A stretch of DNA of 64,000 nt from Garcia nutans (GCA_947685225.1 CANTUV010000037.1:33003001-33067000); one strand, 5' to 3'; positions 44,477 through 57,243 are shown, counted from the stretch's first letter. The notes: generated from the sequence alone by a model not told the origin. Translations and numbers: made by a program.

Positions 44477-46980
44477 TGTTACACCCCTATACCCAATATA
44501 TGTACATACACCACATATACTCACAATATGTAACATACATATATAAGATATAAGAATGTCACAGTCCATTTTAAACAAACAACACCAATCATTAAAACAT
44601 TACTTCAAATCATCATTTCTACAATTTGAGTAAACTTAAAACATTTAACTTATACTATAGAAAGTAATAAATGAAATATCCCTTATTAAAATACATTTAC
44701 ATATATCTTCATTATCTTAAAAGTTTATCTAAAACATTTGTTTATTAAGCAGCGGAAAATGTAGTGGAATATACATATGTATACATCAAAATCAATATTA
44801 ACAAAAATATAGAGTTTATACATGCTGGCAATTCATCTCTGATCTTGATGTCCAAAATCAACACTTCACAAGGGATCACAAGCCTAGACTCAACTCAGTC
44901 TAGTTAAAATCTCCGGCTCAACCGGATCTACCCTGTCACCTGCGCGATAAATTACAATCGTGCTAAGCCAGAAGGTTAGTGGTATAAACCTTGATAACAA
45001 TATGATTCAAATGTAATGCAAATGTCTACCTTTCAAGAATTATAAACAATATTCAAGGATATCATGTTTCATAACATTAAATCTCATTACATTGTTCAAT
45101 TATACCATTATTCATAATTCACATTAAAACAAAGACAAGATGGGCCCAAAAGAATCTAATATGCCATTCAAATTTCAGAGTTACTGTTTTGGTCCAATAA
45201 TCACATTTATCAAGCCTGAAGGCGAATCCTTATCACAATGAGGATTACCTCATATGTAACATCCCAACTAGGCTTTAAGGACTAGGCCCAACCAAGCTTT
45301 AAGGGGAGCTTAGCATCAACCCAACCTGGCTTCAAGGACCAAGCCCAACCTAGCTTCAAGGGATTGTTACTTTTAGGCATGCCACCAACAACAAAACTCT
45401 AAAAATTGAATAACATACTAGGCACACAATTCTTTCATTATTTCATTATCAAATCCTTTCTCATTTTCTCATGATCATCATAAGTACAATGCCTCAAATA
45501 TCCATTTGTATCAATATAGCCATCACCAATGGCTTTACATATCATAATTAGAATATACGTAACAAATTACATTATTCATATATTTTGAATCCTCAACATA
45601 TATTTCACATAATGCAAATCATAACACCATTCTCAAACATCAACAATATAATAGGTAGCTTAACACATTTTCCAGCCAAATGTGTTAAGTCCTAAAGTCA
45701 TGTAAATGTATGTAATCATGTAAGGTTTGTACTTACCTCTAAGAGCAACAAACACCAATTTATCAACCTCCTCTTCCAAGAATCCTTCAACACTTGGATT
45801 GGTTACCTCAAATCTTTTCAAAACCTAATCCAAATGTGATTATACATACTCACTTAGTGATACACATAAGGAAATAAGAATAAGAACTAAATAGGGAAAA
45901 CTCTACATATGACACTCTCAACAACAGGATGTGTCCCTGGTTGTGCCCTAAACCCACAACACAGAAGCTTTGACACGCTTAGTGATATGCACGTGTCACT
46001 GGTCGTGTCAATTCTCCTCCAACACAGTGGCTATGACATGCTCAGTGACATGGGTGTGCCACTGCTCGTGTCACCCATACTAAAAATAGAACCAATGACA
46101 CACCAAAAGACATGGTCGTGTTACTGGGCGTGTCAGGCCAAAAACCTAAAATCGACACCAAAAACACCACATCCAACAAACATCTTTCTTTTACCCTTTT
46201 CCACTCCAAACAAACTTAACCAAAACCATCAATATACCAAAATAAACTTGCATAACATCAAAACAACTCAATTATATGCATCAAGACACAATCACAACCA
46301 AATTTCACAACTCAAGTCACAACACCCACAACTCTTGTCTCTTTCACCAAACTTAACCCTTTCTCTTTAATCCAACCCCAAAAATCAAAGTTAACAAAAC
46401 AAAACAACCTCAAACACACCAAAATCAACCATACACACAACTACACAAACCATTCACCAAGCTCCCATACACAAACTCAAAAGAAAATAAAGAAACAAGT
46501 TGGAAACTTACCAAAAGTGAAGAAAATCATTAGAACTCCAACTTGATCACTTGAAACACCCTTAAATCTTGAGTTAGGAAGCAACAAAATCTCTCTTTCC
46601 CTTTGGCAATGGTGATGGCCGGCTCTTGAAGAAGAAAGAAGAAGATGACAAGTCAAAAACCAACCACTAAACTCACAAACCTCTTAAACCACACAAAATC
46701 CTCTTTTAATTTCCACCAAACAATTAATATATTTTAATATTATAAATATGAAATATCATCTTCCACTCACAATGTTTAATATTTAATTAATCCAAATATC
46801 CTTTGACCTTATAATAATAATATTGACTTGTATATGTTGTATATATCTCTATATATATAACATATACACACTCCTACTTCTTATCTTTTCACTTAATCAT
46901 ATATACACACTTTAAATCATTTAATTTCATTTCAACAATTAAAATTTTCAAAATTTTAGGGCATCATTTGGGATATTACA
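44477..46980 (-). repeat. C2 3' LTR
   Basis: On the plus strand it starts TGTTACACCCC and ends GGGATATTACA, the complements of the C1 LTR ends. The middle shares with C1 the run with CTTGAAGC-type repeats (45250-45370) and the GACACG block (about 45910-46135). The plus strand is G-poor here, so the element's sense strand is C-poor. Confidence 0.87.
45905..46140 (-). repeat. Palindromic GACACG repeat block in C2 LTR
   Basis: Units with GTGTCACTGGTCGTGTCA and similar occur at about 60-bp intervals. It is the diverged counterpart of 50605-50895 in C1. Confidence 0.65.
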
Positions 46981-46995
46981 ATTCTTCCCCTCTAC
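46981..46995 (-). promoter_or_regulatory. C2 polypurine tract
   Basis: On the minus strand GTAGAGGGGAAGAAT abuts the TGTAATATCCC LTR start. A sequence resembling GAGGACGAAATT lies just upstream, as in C1. Confidence 0.7.
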
Positions 46996-47024
46996 AATGA
47001 ATTTCATCCTTGAAATTACCTGAT

Positions 47025-48290
47025 CTCAAGTCTGGAATAATTGAGGATACTGATCTCGCATCACTTGCTCACTCTCCCAAGTTACCTCTTCCATAGCATG
47101 ATTCTTCCAAAGAACCTTCACAAGTGGCACTTTCTTATTTCTCAACTCTTTCACTTCATGTGCCAAAATAGCCATTGGTTCTTCTTCAAAATTCAAATCC
47201 GACTCACCTCAATAGATTCTACTGACAAAATATGAGATGGATCTAACCTGTACCTCCACAGCATAGAGACATGGAAAACATTGTGAATTTGATTCAATTC
47301 AGGTGACAAAGCGAGTCTATAGGCCACTGGTCCAATTCTCTCCAATACCTCATAAGGTCCAATGAAACGAGGACTCAACTTCCCTTTCGACCAAATCTCA
47401 AAACTCTCTTCCAATGAGACACTTTCAAAAATACTTTATCTCCTACATTGAACTCTATGCCTCTCCTCTTCAAATCTGAATAAGATTTCTGTCGGTCTGA
47501 AGCTGCTTTCAACCGATCCCGAATTATCTTCACTTTCTCTTTCGTTTCTTTAATCAAATCGGGACCAACCAACTTACCTTCTCCAACCTTATCCCATCAT
47601 AGAGGCGTCCTGCATCTCCTACCATACAATGCCTCATAAGATGCCATTTTAATACTGGATTGATGACTGTTGTTATAAGCAAATTCCATCAATGGTAAGA
47701 GCCTATCCCAACTTCAAGAGAAATCAATGACACAGCTTCTTAACATGTCCTCCAAAATCTGTATCACTCTCTCTGACTACCCATTTGTCTGAGGATGAAA
47801 AGTAGTGCTAAAATGTAATCGAGAACCCAAAGCATCATGCAAACTTTTCCAAAATCTGGAAGTGAACCGGGGATCTCGATCAGACACCAAAGAAATTGGG
47901 ACTCCATGCAACTTCACTATCTCACTAATATACAGCTCAACCAACTTCTCAAGAGAATAGTCCATCAGAACTGGAAGAAAATGAGCTGTCTTCATCAACC
48001 GATCAACAATCACTCAGATGGTATCATGCTTCTTCTGAGTCGATGGCAAACCAGTCATAAAATCCATTGTTACACACTCCCATTTCCACTATAGCACTGA
48101 TAAAGGTTGGACCAACCCCGAAGGAACTTAGTACTCGGCCTTCACTCTCTAACAAGTGAGACATTTGGATACAAACTCTGCTATGTCCCTCTTCATACCT
48201 GACCACCATTAATGTTGCTTCAAATAATGAAACATCTTAGTACTCCCAGGGTGCATAACAAAAGTCGACTGATGTGCTTCCACCAAAATA
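47025..48290 (-). pseudogene. pol: Integrase with chromodomain-like tail (C2)
   Basis: Read right to left: zinc-binding HPGSTKMFHYL and CLTC (about 48160-48260), then the core with VTMDFMTGLPS (Asp at 48062-48064), LVSDRDPRFTSRFW (Asp at 47879-47881) and SERVIQ (Glu at 47771-47773). The DDE triad is complete. The C-terminal part has GKLSPRFIGPYEVLERIGPV and HNVFHVSMLWRYR. After a 1-base frameshift near 47195 comes LNFEEEPMAILAHEV, then VPLVKVLWKNHAMEEVTWE and a natural stop at 47025-47027. Stops occur at 47777-47779 (Gln position) and at several Trp or Gln codons in the zinc region. The order and motifs are those of the Tekay clade of chromoviruses. Confidence 0.88.
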
Positions 48291-48960
48291 ATCTTTTTCA
48301 ATCTTGCATCATCAGGAACACATAATCTATCCTTGTACCATAAGCTGCCATTACTTCTCACATGGAAATCTCGGCTCTCCCACTTTTGGCAATCCAATAC
48401 AACTTTCTGAATTTTCTCATCCGCCAACTGAGCCTCTCTAATCTGATCCAACAATACCGGTCTCAAATGCAACTGAGCCAACAAAGCACCATCACTACAA
48501 GGCTCGAAACTAGCATGCAATGCTCTCAACTCAACAAGCAACGAGAGTAAATAAATAGTCAAACCTGCTAAAGACTTCTGACTCAAGGTAAGAGCAACTA
48601 CATTTGCCTTACTAGGATGATAATCAATCAAACAGTTGTAGTCTTTAATCAACTCCAACCACCATCTCTGCCGAAGATTCAGCTCTCATTGAACACCCAG
48701 GTATTTCAAACTCTTGTGATCCTTATAAATGAAACACTTCTCCCCATACAAGTAATGTTGCCAAATCTTTAAAGCAAAAACTATGGCTGCCAACTCCAAA
48801 TCATGCGTCGGATAATTAAGCTCATGCGGCTTCAACTGCCGAGAAGCATAAGCTATGACTCAATCCTCCTACATCAAAACACAACCTAAACCACTATGTG
48901 AAGCATCACTACAAATCACATATGGTTTATCTTCCACAGGCAAAATAAGAATAGGAGCTT
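48291..48960 (-). pseudogene. pol: RNase H domain and linker (C2)
   Basis: SDASHSGLGCVLM is readable around 48870-48915, then AYASRQLKPHELNYPTHDLE and ALKIWQHYLYGEKC. The open stretch 48209-48658 has DYHPSKANVVALTLSQKS and the linker to integrase with LDQIREAQLADEKIQ. The DALS of other elements reads ALTLS. A few stops occur at Gln codons. Confidence 0.82.
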
Positions 48961-49445
48961 GAGTCAACATCTCCTTCAACTGCTCAAAAATTGCTTAACA
49001 TCGATCTGTCCACACAAATCTAACTCCCTTCTGAAGTAATCTAGTGAGAGAAATAGCTATCAAAGAAAAACCTTTCACAAACTGTCAAAAATAGCCTGCC
49101 AAACCCAGAAAACTTTTAACTTCTGTCACTGTCTTCGGTGGACTCCAATTCAAAATAGCTTCAACTTTACTCGGATCAACTCTAATACCATCTGCTGAAA
49201 CCACATGATTGAGAAAAGTCACTTGATCAAGCCATAACTCACATTTGGATAACTTAGCATACAACTGCTTCTCTCTCAAAGTCTGCAATGCAATTCACAG
49301 ATGCTTGTCATGCTCCTCCTCATTGCATGAATACACCAAAATATCATCAATAAAGACCACCACAAACTGATCTAGATAGGGTCTAAACACCCTGTTCATC
49401 AAATCCATAAAAGCTGCTGGTACATTCATCAATCCAAAAGGCATC
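48961..49445 (-). pseudogene. pol: Reverse transcriptase, distal half (C2)
   Basis: From the A3 junction leftward: PFGLMNVPAAFMDLMNRVF, then FVVVFIDDILVYS (FIDD at 49343-49354), LREKQLYAKLSKCELW, VSADGIRVDPSKVEAIL and KSFLGLAGYF. The fingers and first catalytic Asp are absent, because A3 splits the gene just before the conserved MPFGL segment. Confidence 0.87.
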
Positions 49446-49888
49446 TGTAGACCCTTAATTTTTGACCCAGTCCGGTCCGTTATTTTTTTATATAGTCCAA
49501 AATAATTTTTGTTGTATTTTAATTAAATAATATTTATTTTAGTATTTATTATTTATAATTTTTAATAATAATAAAAAATAAATTAATAATAAACAAAAAT
49601 AAATAAATAAACAAATAAATAAAAATAAAAATAAAAATCAGCGAATTGGCTGGCCGCTCAAATTTTTGCCAAATTCCCATGCAGCTCGCAGTTTCTAGCC
49701 GCAACAGTTTTTTTTCGCCAGCAAAATTTTCCAACGCAATTTTTTATGAAACCAAATTCTATATGGTTTTGGTTTCTTTTTCCTAATTAATTGTAGTTTC
49801 CTTAAACAATTAGAAGAGGCTTATAATTTTTCCTATAAATAATATATGAAAACTCAGAATTAGGGATCGGATAGTGGGACTTTGATTG
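49446..49888 (+). repeat. A3: family A LTR, upstream segment
   Basis: This starts TGTAGACCC directly within C2's RT gene; the preceding GCATC (49441-49445) should be the target duplication. It aligns with the U3 part of A1. C1 interrupts it after GATTG, 54 bp past the TATA box. Whether A3 is a full element or a solo LTR cannot be seen. Confidence 0.85.
49834..49841 (+). promoter_or_regulatory. TATA box of A3 LTR
   Basis: TATAAATA at the conserved family A position. Confidence 0.55.
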
Positions 49889-50083
49889 TGTAATATCCCA
49901 ATATTTGCCCTAGAAGTTTTAATACAATTGTTGTGTGATTTGAATTAAAGGTATATATGTTTTTGCAAAGGAAATGATTGTGTAATGGAATGTATATGTT
50001 GTATTTATGTTAATATATAATACATATAAATTGGTCAAAAGAAAGTCAAGAGAAGGAAAAGGTGTGGTGAAGGATTTTTGGAA

Positions 50084-50084
<1 letters not shown>

Positions 50085-50146
<62 letters not shown>

Positions 50147-50222
50147 GATATGTATAAGAAGAGAAGAAAGAATCTTATTTCTTCTTCTTCTTCTTGCACG
50201 AGAGAGAGAGAGAGAGAGAGAG
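50085..50222 (+). repeat. ATT and GA microsatellites in C1 5' LTR
   Basis: An (ATT)n run of about 55 bp (50088-50142) is followed by CTT repeats and a (GA)n run (about 50201-50222). The 3' LTR has a shorter ATT run and a longer GA run. Ile/Leu/Asn homopolymer frames here are artefacts. Confidence 0.9.
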
Positions 50223-50604
50223 GTGATTTCATCCATATGTACATCAAATCCAAAGGGATTTTGAGAGGATTGAAGATGATTATTGAAGATTTGGCCTAAT
50301 ATCCAAGTAATTATCCTTTTTCTTATTTTGATTCTTATTGTTTGAGTTTTAATTGTGAGGATGATGATGAATTATTGAAATGGTTGAGTAAGGGTTTCAT
50401 ATGAATGAATTGGGAAAATTGAGTAGTTGATATATGGTGGTGTGTATAATGATTGTTATTATGATATATTGAAGTGATATAAGTGTTAAATTGATAGGTA
50501 ATTGATGAATATAACCAAGATGTTGATTAAAGGTGATGAAATATGAGTTTTGAAGTGTTTGTGTTCTCATGGATGTGTGTTCGAATTCATGATTTCTGGT
50601 CTGA

Positions 50605-50895
50605 CATGGTCAGTGACACAGCCGTGTGGTTGGGCGTGTAATCGATACTGAGTTGGACGTTTGTGACACGACCATTAACACGGCCATGTTACTGAGCGTG
50701 TTATAGCTACTGTGAGAAAATGTAATTGACACGACCATGAGCACGCCAGTGTTGTTGGGCGTGTAAATGTTTCTGTATGACAGAATGAGTGACACGTCCA
50801 GTGACACGCCCGTGTTACTGAGCGTGTCAAAGCTTCTGTATTGTTGGTTTAGGGCACAATCAGGGACACGCCCGTGTTGGTGAGCGTGTCATGTG
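50605..50895 (+). repeat. GC-rich palindromic array in C1 5' LTR
   Basis: Five units of about 62-66 bp carry GACACGCCCGTGTTACTGAG-type sequence, including self-complementary cores such as ACACGGCCGTGT (as in the 3' LTR copy). Each unit reads GACACG...CGTGT...GCGTGT. It is the only GC-rich, CpG-rich part of an otherwise AT-rich LTR. Confidence 0.8.
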
Positions 50896-51233
50896 TAGAG
50901 TTTGCCCTAGTTAATCATCATTCTTATCTTCTTATGTGTGTAATTATCTTTGGATTAGGTTTTGAAGAGATTGTGTTGCATTAACCTAAATGTTGGGAAT
51001 TCTTGGAAGAGGGAATGTATAGATTGATGGGAGTAGTTATTGAGGTAAGTAAACACTTACATAGATGCACTCTTTTATATGATTTAGGAACTTAACACAT
51101 TTAATATAAAAGTGTTAAGTAATTCATTATATTGATTAATATAATATAACTAATGTTGTGATATGTATAGTGTGAAAGCTTGATGATCCTTCAAAAAGGA
51201 ATGTGCAATGCAATTTTGTTATGATAAATATTT

Positions 51234-51350
51234 TAATGATGAAATGTGATATTGTGATTTGAGAAATGATGAAATGTGATATTGTGATTTGAGAAATGAG
51301 GAAATGTGATATTGTGATTTAAGAAATGATGAAATGTGATATCATTGTGA
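51234..51350 (+). repeat. 30-bp tandem repeat, four units (C1 5' LTR)
   Basis: GATGAAATGTGATATTGTGA plus TTTGAGAAAT repeated. The 3' LTR has five units (57578-57715), so one unit changed after insertion. Confidence 0.85.
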
Positions 51351-52413
51351 TTAGTAATAATGATTGATATGAAATAAATGGACATGTCGTCTATATGATA
51401 AGTTGTGAAGCCATTGTGATTGGCTATGATGATTGTAAATGAAAGATGAAGCCATTGTGATTGGCTATGATGATTCAATTGAAAGAAATAAGGCATGTTT
51501 GCCTAAATGATGATGAGAATTGAAAATGATATTGATGATGAAATAATTATTGAATTGTGTATCTAATATGTTATTCATTTTCAGAGTTTTGTTGTTGGTG
51601 GCATGCCTAATGGTAACAATCTCTTGAAGTTAGGTTGGAATTGATCCTTGAAGCCAAGTTGGGTTGAAGTTTAACATGTTTTACTCCCCTTGAAGCTTGG
51701 TCGGGTTTAGTCCTTGAAGCCTAATTGAGATGTTACAACCCTTGAAGCTAGGTTGGATTAGTTCTTGAAGCCAAGTTGGGTTGATACTTAGCATGCTTTG
51801 TTCCCCTTGAAGCTTGGTTGAACTTAATCCTTGAAGCCTAGTTGGGATATTGATGAATATGATAATTAAACCAAAACATTAACTCTGAGAGTCAAATAGC
51901 ATATTAGTGTCTTTTGGGTCCGAGTCTGTCAATTGTTGTAAATGTGATATATATAAATGTTGGAATAAATGAGTAATGAGATATATAAATTGTGGATATT
52001 AGTGATGGATGATGGTTGGTGATAATAATTGCCTTTGTTGAAAATGTGATTTATGATTAGTGAATTGTGAACAAACTAATGTTATGAAGTATGATATGTG
52101 ATGTGTGTATTGATTGTGGGTATTAATGATGAATTGTGTTTGGTGATAAGGATTGTCTTCCTTGGAAATGTGACTCTTGATTGGTATAATATATAATGTA
52201 TGTATATTAATATATTGATTGTGAGTATTAGAAATGGATTGTGGTTGGTGGTAATGTTTTGTATAAATGTATATAATATATGAAATTAGTCAAGATATAT
52301 GAAAGGTGCAATTAAGAAGGAAAAACATGATAAGAACTAATTGTACATTGAATTGATATATCATTATATAATAGAATATCTATAATGTATGTTTATGTTT
52401 TATATTTGTACTA

Positions 52414-52431
52414 CTAAGCTTTCGGGCTTAG
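52414..52431 (+). promoter_or_regulatory. LTR hairpin CTAAGC/GCTTAG (C1 5' LTR)
   Basis: A six-base stem around TTTCGG, followed by a possible second stem GCGC/GCGC (52431-52450). It lies about 340 bp before the LTR end and is analogous to the family B hairpin. Confidence 0.45.
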
Positions 52432-52777
52432 CGCGGACGTGTAATCGCGCAGGTAGCTTGGTGGAAGATACGAAGTCTTTCGTTATGCCACGAGAAGAGT
52501 AAGGTTTGTCGAGACCAACTAGAGGGTAATGCATACATGTATAACTTTTAAATTTGATGTATTTCTGACGAGAGGATATTTATATGTATAAAATGAAGTT
52601 TTGATAAAGACAATGATTTTGTAAATGTTATGTAAATTAACGTATTGTGGTTTGAACTTTGTTACAGGTTTTTAAAAGGTAACGAAAAGTAACGTTCTCA
52701 TACTCTCTATACATTCTGTGTGTATACTTGGCATACGTATAGTATGTATTTAGGGTATGGGGGTGTTACAATTATTT

Positions 52778-52798
52778 TGGTATCAGAGCTTAGGTTCG
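52778..52798 (+). promoter_or_regulatory. C1 primer binding site (initiator tRNA-Met)
   Basis: TGGTATCAGAGC with an extended match (TTAGGTTCGA) lies 7 nt after the LTR end. Confidence 0.85.
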
Positions 52799-55700
52799 AG
52801 ATTCTCAGCCCAAGTGAGATTAAAAGGAAAAAGTTTTGAAAAGTTTAAATAGAAGTAAAAAGGTAAAGTTTTGAAATGAAATTTGTAATACATGCATATG
52901 CATTGACACCTAGGTTGGTCTCGGATGTGGCATAATATGAATTGTAGAATATTTGTGTTATATGTGATATTCAATATAGTTGATGATATATGTGTATACT
53001 ATGTTGATGTGATGAGAAACCATGATTGTTGGCAATGATGTTGGAAATGACTTAAAATTGAGGCATAGTGCCTAATTGATTATGAGAAACGAATTGTGAA
53101 ATGTAATGTGATATATGTATATTGATGATGCATATGAAAAATGTTATGTCGTGTGTAACATGGAATGTAATGTTGATGTTTATGAACAATATTATGTAGG
53201 ACATAATATGAATTGAAACATAAAGAAATGAAAAGGAGAATAAAGTTGAAAATGAGTTGAAATTAAATCAAGATAAGAGTAAGTACTCTTTCTTCTACAT
53301 TTTGAACCTCTTTATAATAAAGTTTATGTTGGGTTTGCTAAACAGAGGAAATATTGTTGGATTGTTAATACTGAAAGTTATGTTATTTAAATGAGGAGAG
53401 TATGGTGGAATATTGAATGAGTTGATTAGTAGAGACAAAGTGTGATTATGTAAAGTTGGGATATATATACAGTTAAGGTTTTGTTTAAAGGAAAAAGAGA
53501 TAATATTGGTTAAGTAAGAATATAAATTGGTATTGTTATTTTCATGCAAACATTGTGAATTTAATGTTAGAAATGTGAGATGCTTGAATATGGTGAAAGC
53601 TCATGGTAATGGTGGTAATATACGATATCTGAGATTTTGAAATGAGCTTGGTAATTGTGAAAATTATATGTTTTGATATTGCTTTGTGATATATATACGT
53701 AAGATGAGTTTGGTAAGTTGAAGTTAAGCAAAGTAGTAAGTTGAAAAGTTAAAGTTTTAGTGGAATTTGATAAAGATTATTTGGATATTGATAGTTTAAT
53801 GTATATTCAATACATGAGTTAGGTGAAATGACTTATATTGCACATGAAAGTATTATGAATTGAGTAATGTGATTGATAGTATGAGAATTTGTTTTGAAGT
53901 AATCAGAGAAGTGGATAAGTAAATAGAAATGAGTTATTTTAAATCATTTTACTGAAAAGGGCAAGAATGAATATGGAAGTGTATTAAATGTTTTTAAAGA
54001 CGAAAGCGAAAGAGATGTCACATTGGGAATGTGATCAAGATAGATGTGAAGTGTTATTATAGTAAGAATATATATATTTGTAGTGTGAATAACTACCTTA
54101 TATCATATTGGAAGAATGAGAAGGATAGTGTTTAAAAGAAAGTGATAAACATTAAGTTTGTATTGAATGTATGAAAAAGGAAAATAATATAAGGGCATAT
54201 AATTAAGTGTATACATGTATATGATATGTGAATTGAGTTTTTCAATATGAATGAAATTATGATATATAAACAAATGTGTGAATCACATTATGAAGGTGAC
54301 TTATGAATATGTATGCGGTATTATTATAGAATTAGTATTATGGAAATGATGTTGTACGTATTAGTGGACCTAAGTAAGATTAGGTCTTAAATTGTGTAAA
54401 GCTAGATGGATTATGTGATGAAAGTAATTATGGTATGGACTTGAGTAATATTGGACAGTGGAAATTGTTATGGTGAGCATTGAACTTGATGATCATATGA
54501 TATTTAGAGTTCCAAAGTATTCACATATGGAAAGTTCTATCTAATTGTACATTGTAAGAGATTATGAGTGGATTAGAAATGAAGTGACGAATAGAAATTG
54601 TATAAGAACTGCATATGATTGAATATGTATATAGTAATATTGTTGAAACATGAGTTAAGTTGATAAAGATCGTATAATCGAGTGCAAATTGGTTTGAAAC
54701 GGAGTTGGAATGTGTTAACTTATGTTATATCAAAAATGTAAAGAAGGAATATGTAATTCTTGAGATACACCTTTGCCTTGTATTTGTAAGGATTGAGAAT
54801 AAAATTATAAAAGAACAATATTGATTTAAAAGTTCCAGGCTTGAACATTAATCTCGTAAAGCCATGTGCTTTGTTCAGTATAGTTGATTGGTTAACTTGT
54901 TATTCATAGATTTGGATCTTAAATTAAATGATTGTAATACAGATTTGGTGAGATTGAAAATTATGTTTGAGAAGTATAGTTAAAAGTTATGCTGGATAAA
55001 GTTGTACTTTATCATTTTATGTTAGAAACTTGGTTATAATGGTGAAGATAAAGAGAGAAAAAGGAAATTATAGAACTGTGTTGAGTTATGAATAATATGA
55101 CAAAAAGGTAATTGAAATAAATATAATAATGATATGAAATGTGAGGAGATATTAAAAAGGGAGAAATTATAAATGTGACTGAAAGTTATACTGAATATGT
55201 TTATGGTATGTAATGAATAAATAAATGGACTTGAGGTTTTAATGAAAGAACTATTGATAGTAAATATGGTATAAAATTTTTAAGAGAAGTGGTGGAAATT
55301 ATACTAAAATAATTTGAAATGATTTGTTATCATGATAATTTGATTGAATATGGATCGGAAGAGATCAGGAATTGTATATATGTTTGCCCTAATGGAATTA
55401 GGTTATATATATACATATATGAATATTGTGAAATTTCATGATAAGCTTGAATAAATTAATTGCTAGTTGGAATTGAACAAGATTGGAATGTGGGTATATT
55501 GTGACAGATAGATCAAATGATCTGGATTTGGTTAAGATTATGGATTATTATTGAGATTTAATATGTATAGTTGTACTAAGATTATAATTATTTACATGAT
55601 AATGTATATAATGTAAAATTTTAAAGTGTGATTGGGCATGAATGAATGGAGTTAGTAGTTATAAATCATGATGAAAAAGGGGAAAGAGTGGTTATTTATA

Positions 55701-56218
55701 AAATAAGTTGGAAGGTAATGTATTATTATGTAAGTTAAGTGAAAAGCATGCTAAAGAAGTAACTCCATTTGTGAAAAATAAGGATTTTGTTATCCATTGA
55801 AGTTTGATAAATGTCTATTTAGACAATGATTGTAATGATGGGATAATTAATGCTCAGATATAAACCAGTGATGTTTTAGGTTAAAGTTAAGAGAGTAATT
55901 ACAAAGAGGTGAAAAAAAATATTAAATATAAAGATTGGATGAACTATAAAATGATTTGATTCTTGTATAGAGTCATTAATAGGAAATGTAATGAGTTCTT
56001 TTGAATGTTTGATCAAGGAAGTAATAAGATATATAGACATATAGAATGATGAATTATGGAAATTTAGAGAAGATGGTTGATTCTAAAGGGAAGAGTTGAA
56101 GTTATATGATTTGATGACATAATAACTTAAGCATATAATTAACTTCATATGGAAGTTAAGATAGTATTTTCTTAAGAGCGGCTTGTTATGGTACTAATAA
56201 TTTCGAGGACGAAATTAT
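52799..56218 (+). other. C1 internal region without coding capacity
   Basis: About 3.4 kb with no open frame worth naming and no gag, RT or integrase motif in the three sense frames. The sense strand is strongly depleted in C: in the 60 bases from 54301, and again from 55201, I count 2 C against 13 G. The last 40 bases (GAGGACGAAATT, then the PPT) resemble the end of C2 and other chromoviruses. Confidence 0.75.
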
Positions 56219-56234
56219 TTAAGGGGGAGAGAAT
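56219..56234 (+). promoter_or_regulatory. C1 polypurine tract
   Basis: TAAGGGGGAGAGAAT abuts TGTAATATCCC. Confidence 0.75.
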
Positions 56235-56429
56235 TGTAATATCCCAATATTTGCCCTAGAAGTTTTAATACAATTGTTGTGTGATTTGAATTAAAGGTAT
56301 ATATGTTTTTGCAAAGGAAATGATTGTGTAATGGAATGTATATGTTGTATTTATGTTAATATATAATACATATAAATTGGTCAAAAGAAAGTCAAGAGAA
56401 GGAAAAGGTGTGGTGAAGGATTTTTGGAA

Positions 56430-56482
<53 letters not shown>

Positions 56483-56532
56483 GATATGTATAAGAAGAGA
56501 AGAAAGAATCTTATTTCTTCTTCTTCTTCTTG

Positions 56533-56570
<38 letters not shown>

Positions 56571-56945
56571 GATTTCATCCATATGTACATCAAGTCCAAA
56601 GGGATTTTGAGAGGATTGAAGATGATTATTGAAGATTTGGCCTAATATCCAAGTAATTATCCTTTTTCTTGTTTTGATTCTTATTGTTTGAGTTTGAATT
56701 GTGAGGATGATGATGAATTATTGAAATGGTTGAGCAAGGGTTTCATATGAATGAATTGGGAAAATTGAGTAGTTGATATATGGTGGTGTGTATAATGATT
56801 GTTATTATGATATATTGAAGTGATATAAGTGTTAAATTGATAGGTAATTGATGAATATAACAAAGATGTTGATTAAAGGTGATGAAATATGAGTTTTGAA
56901 GTGTTTGTGTTCTCATGGATGTGTGTTCGAATTCATAATTTCTGG

Positions 56946-57243
56946 TCTGACACGGTCAGTGACACGGCCGTGTGGTTGGGCGTGTAATCGATACTGAGTT
57001 GGACGTTTGTGACACGACCATTAACACGGCCATGTTACTGAGCGTGTTATAGCTACTGTGAGAAAATGTAATTGACACGACCATGAGCACGCCCGTGTTG
57101 TTGGGCGTGTAAATGTTTCTGTATGACAGAATGAGTGACACGTCCAGTGACACGCCCGTGTTACTGAGCGTGTCAAAGCTTCTGTATTGTTGGTTTAGGG
57201 CACGATCAGGGACATGCCCGTGTTGGTGAGCGTGTCATGTGTA
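56946..57243 (+). repeat. GC-rich palindromic array in C1 3' LTR
   Basis: Same five units as the 5' copy, with ACACGGCCGTGT and ACGCCCGTGT better preserved here. Confidence 0.8.

Larger units (their letters stand above)
49889..52770 (+). repeat. C1 5' LTR
   Basis: TGTAATATCCC...GTGTTACA. In order it contains an ATT microsatellite, a GA run, the GACACG array, a 30-bp tandem repeat (four units), a CTTGAAGC-type imperfect repeat block (51630-51850) and a CTAAGC hairpin. Confidence 0.92.

Noticed and set aside
45909..46370. 153-residue frame in the C2 LTR
   Set aside because: It lies wholly in the LTR, antisense to C2, and spans the palindromic repeat block; it is not conserved in C1.
50007..50299. 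Open frames with Ile, Leu or Asn homopolymers on both strands (also 56381-56645)
   Set aside because: They read through the ATT and GA microsatellites of the C1 LTRs in all frames and have no other protein-like content.
53295..53549. Minus-strand frame in the C1 internal region
   Set aside because: No protein motif; expected by chance, since the C-poor sense strand has few stop codons on its complement in some frames.
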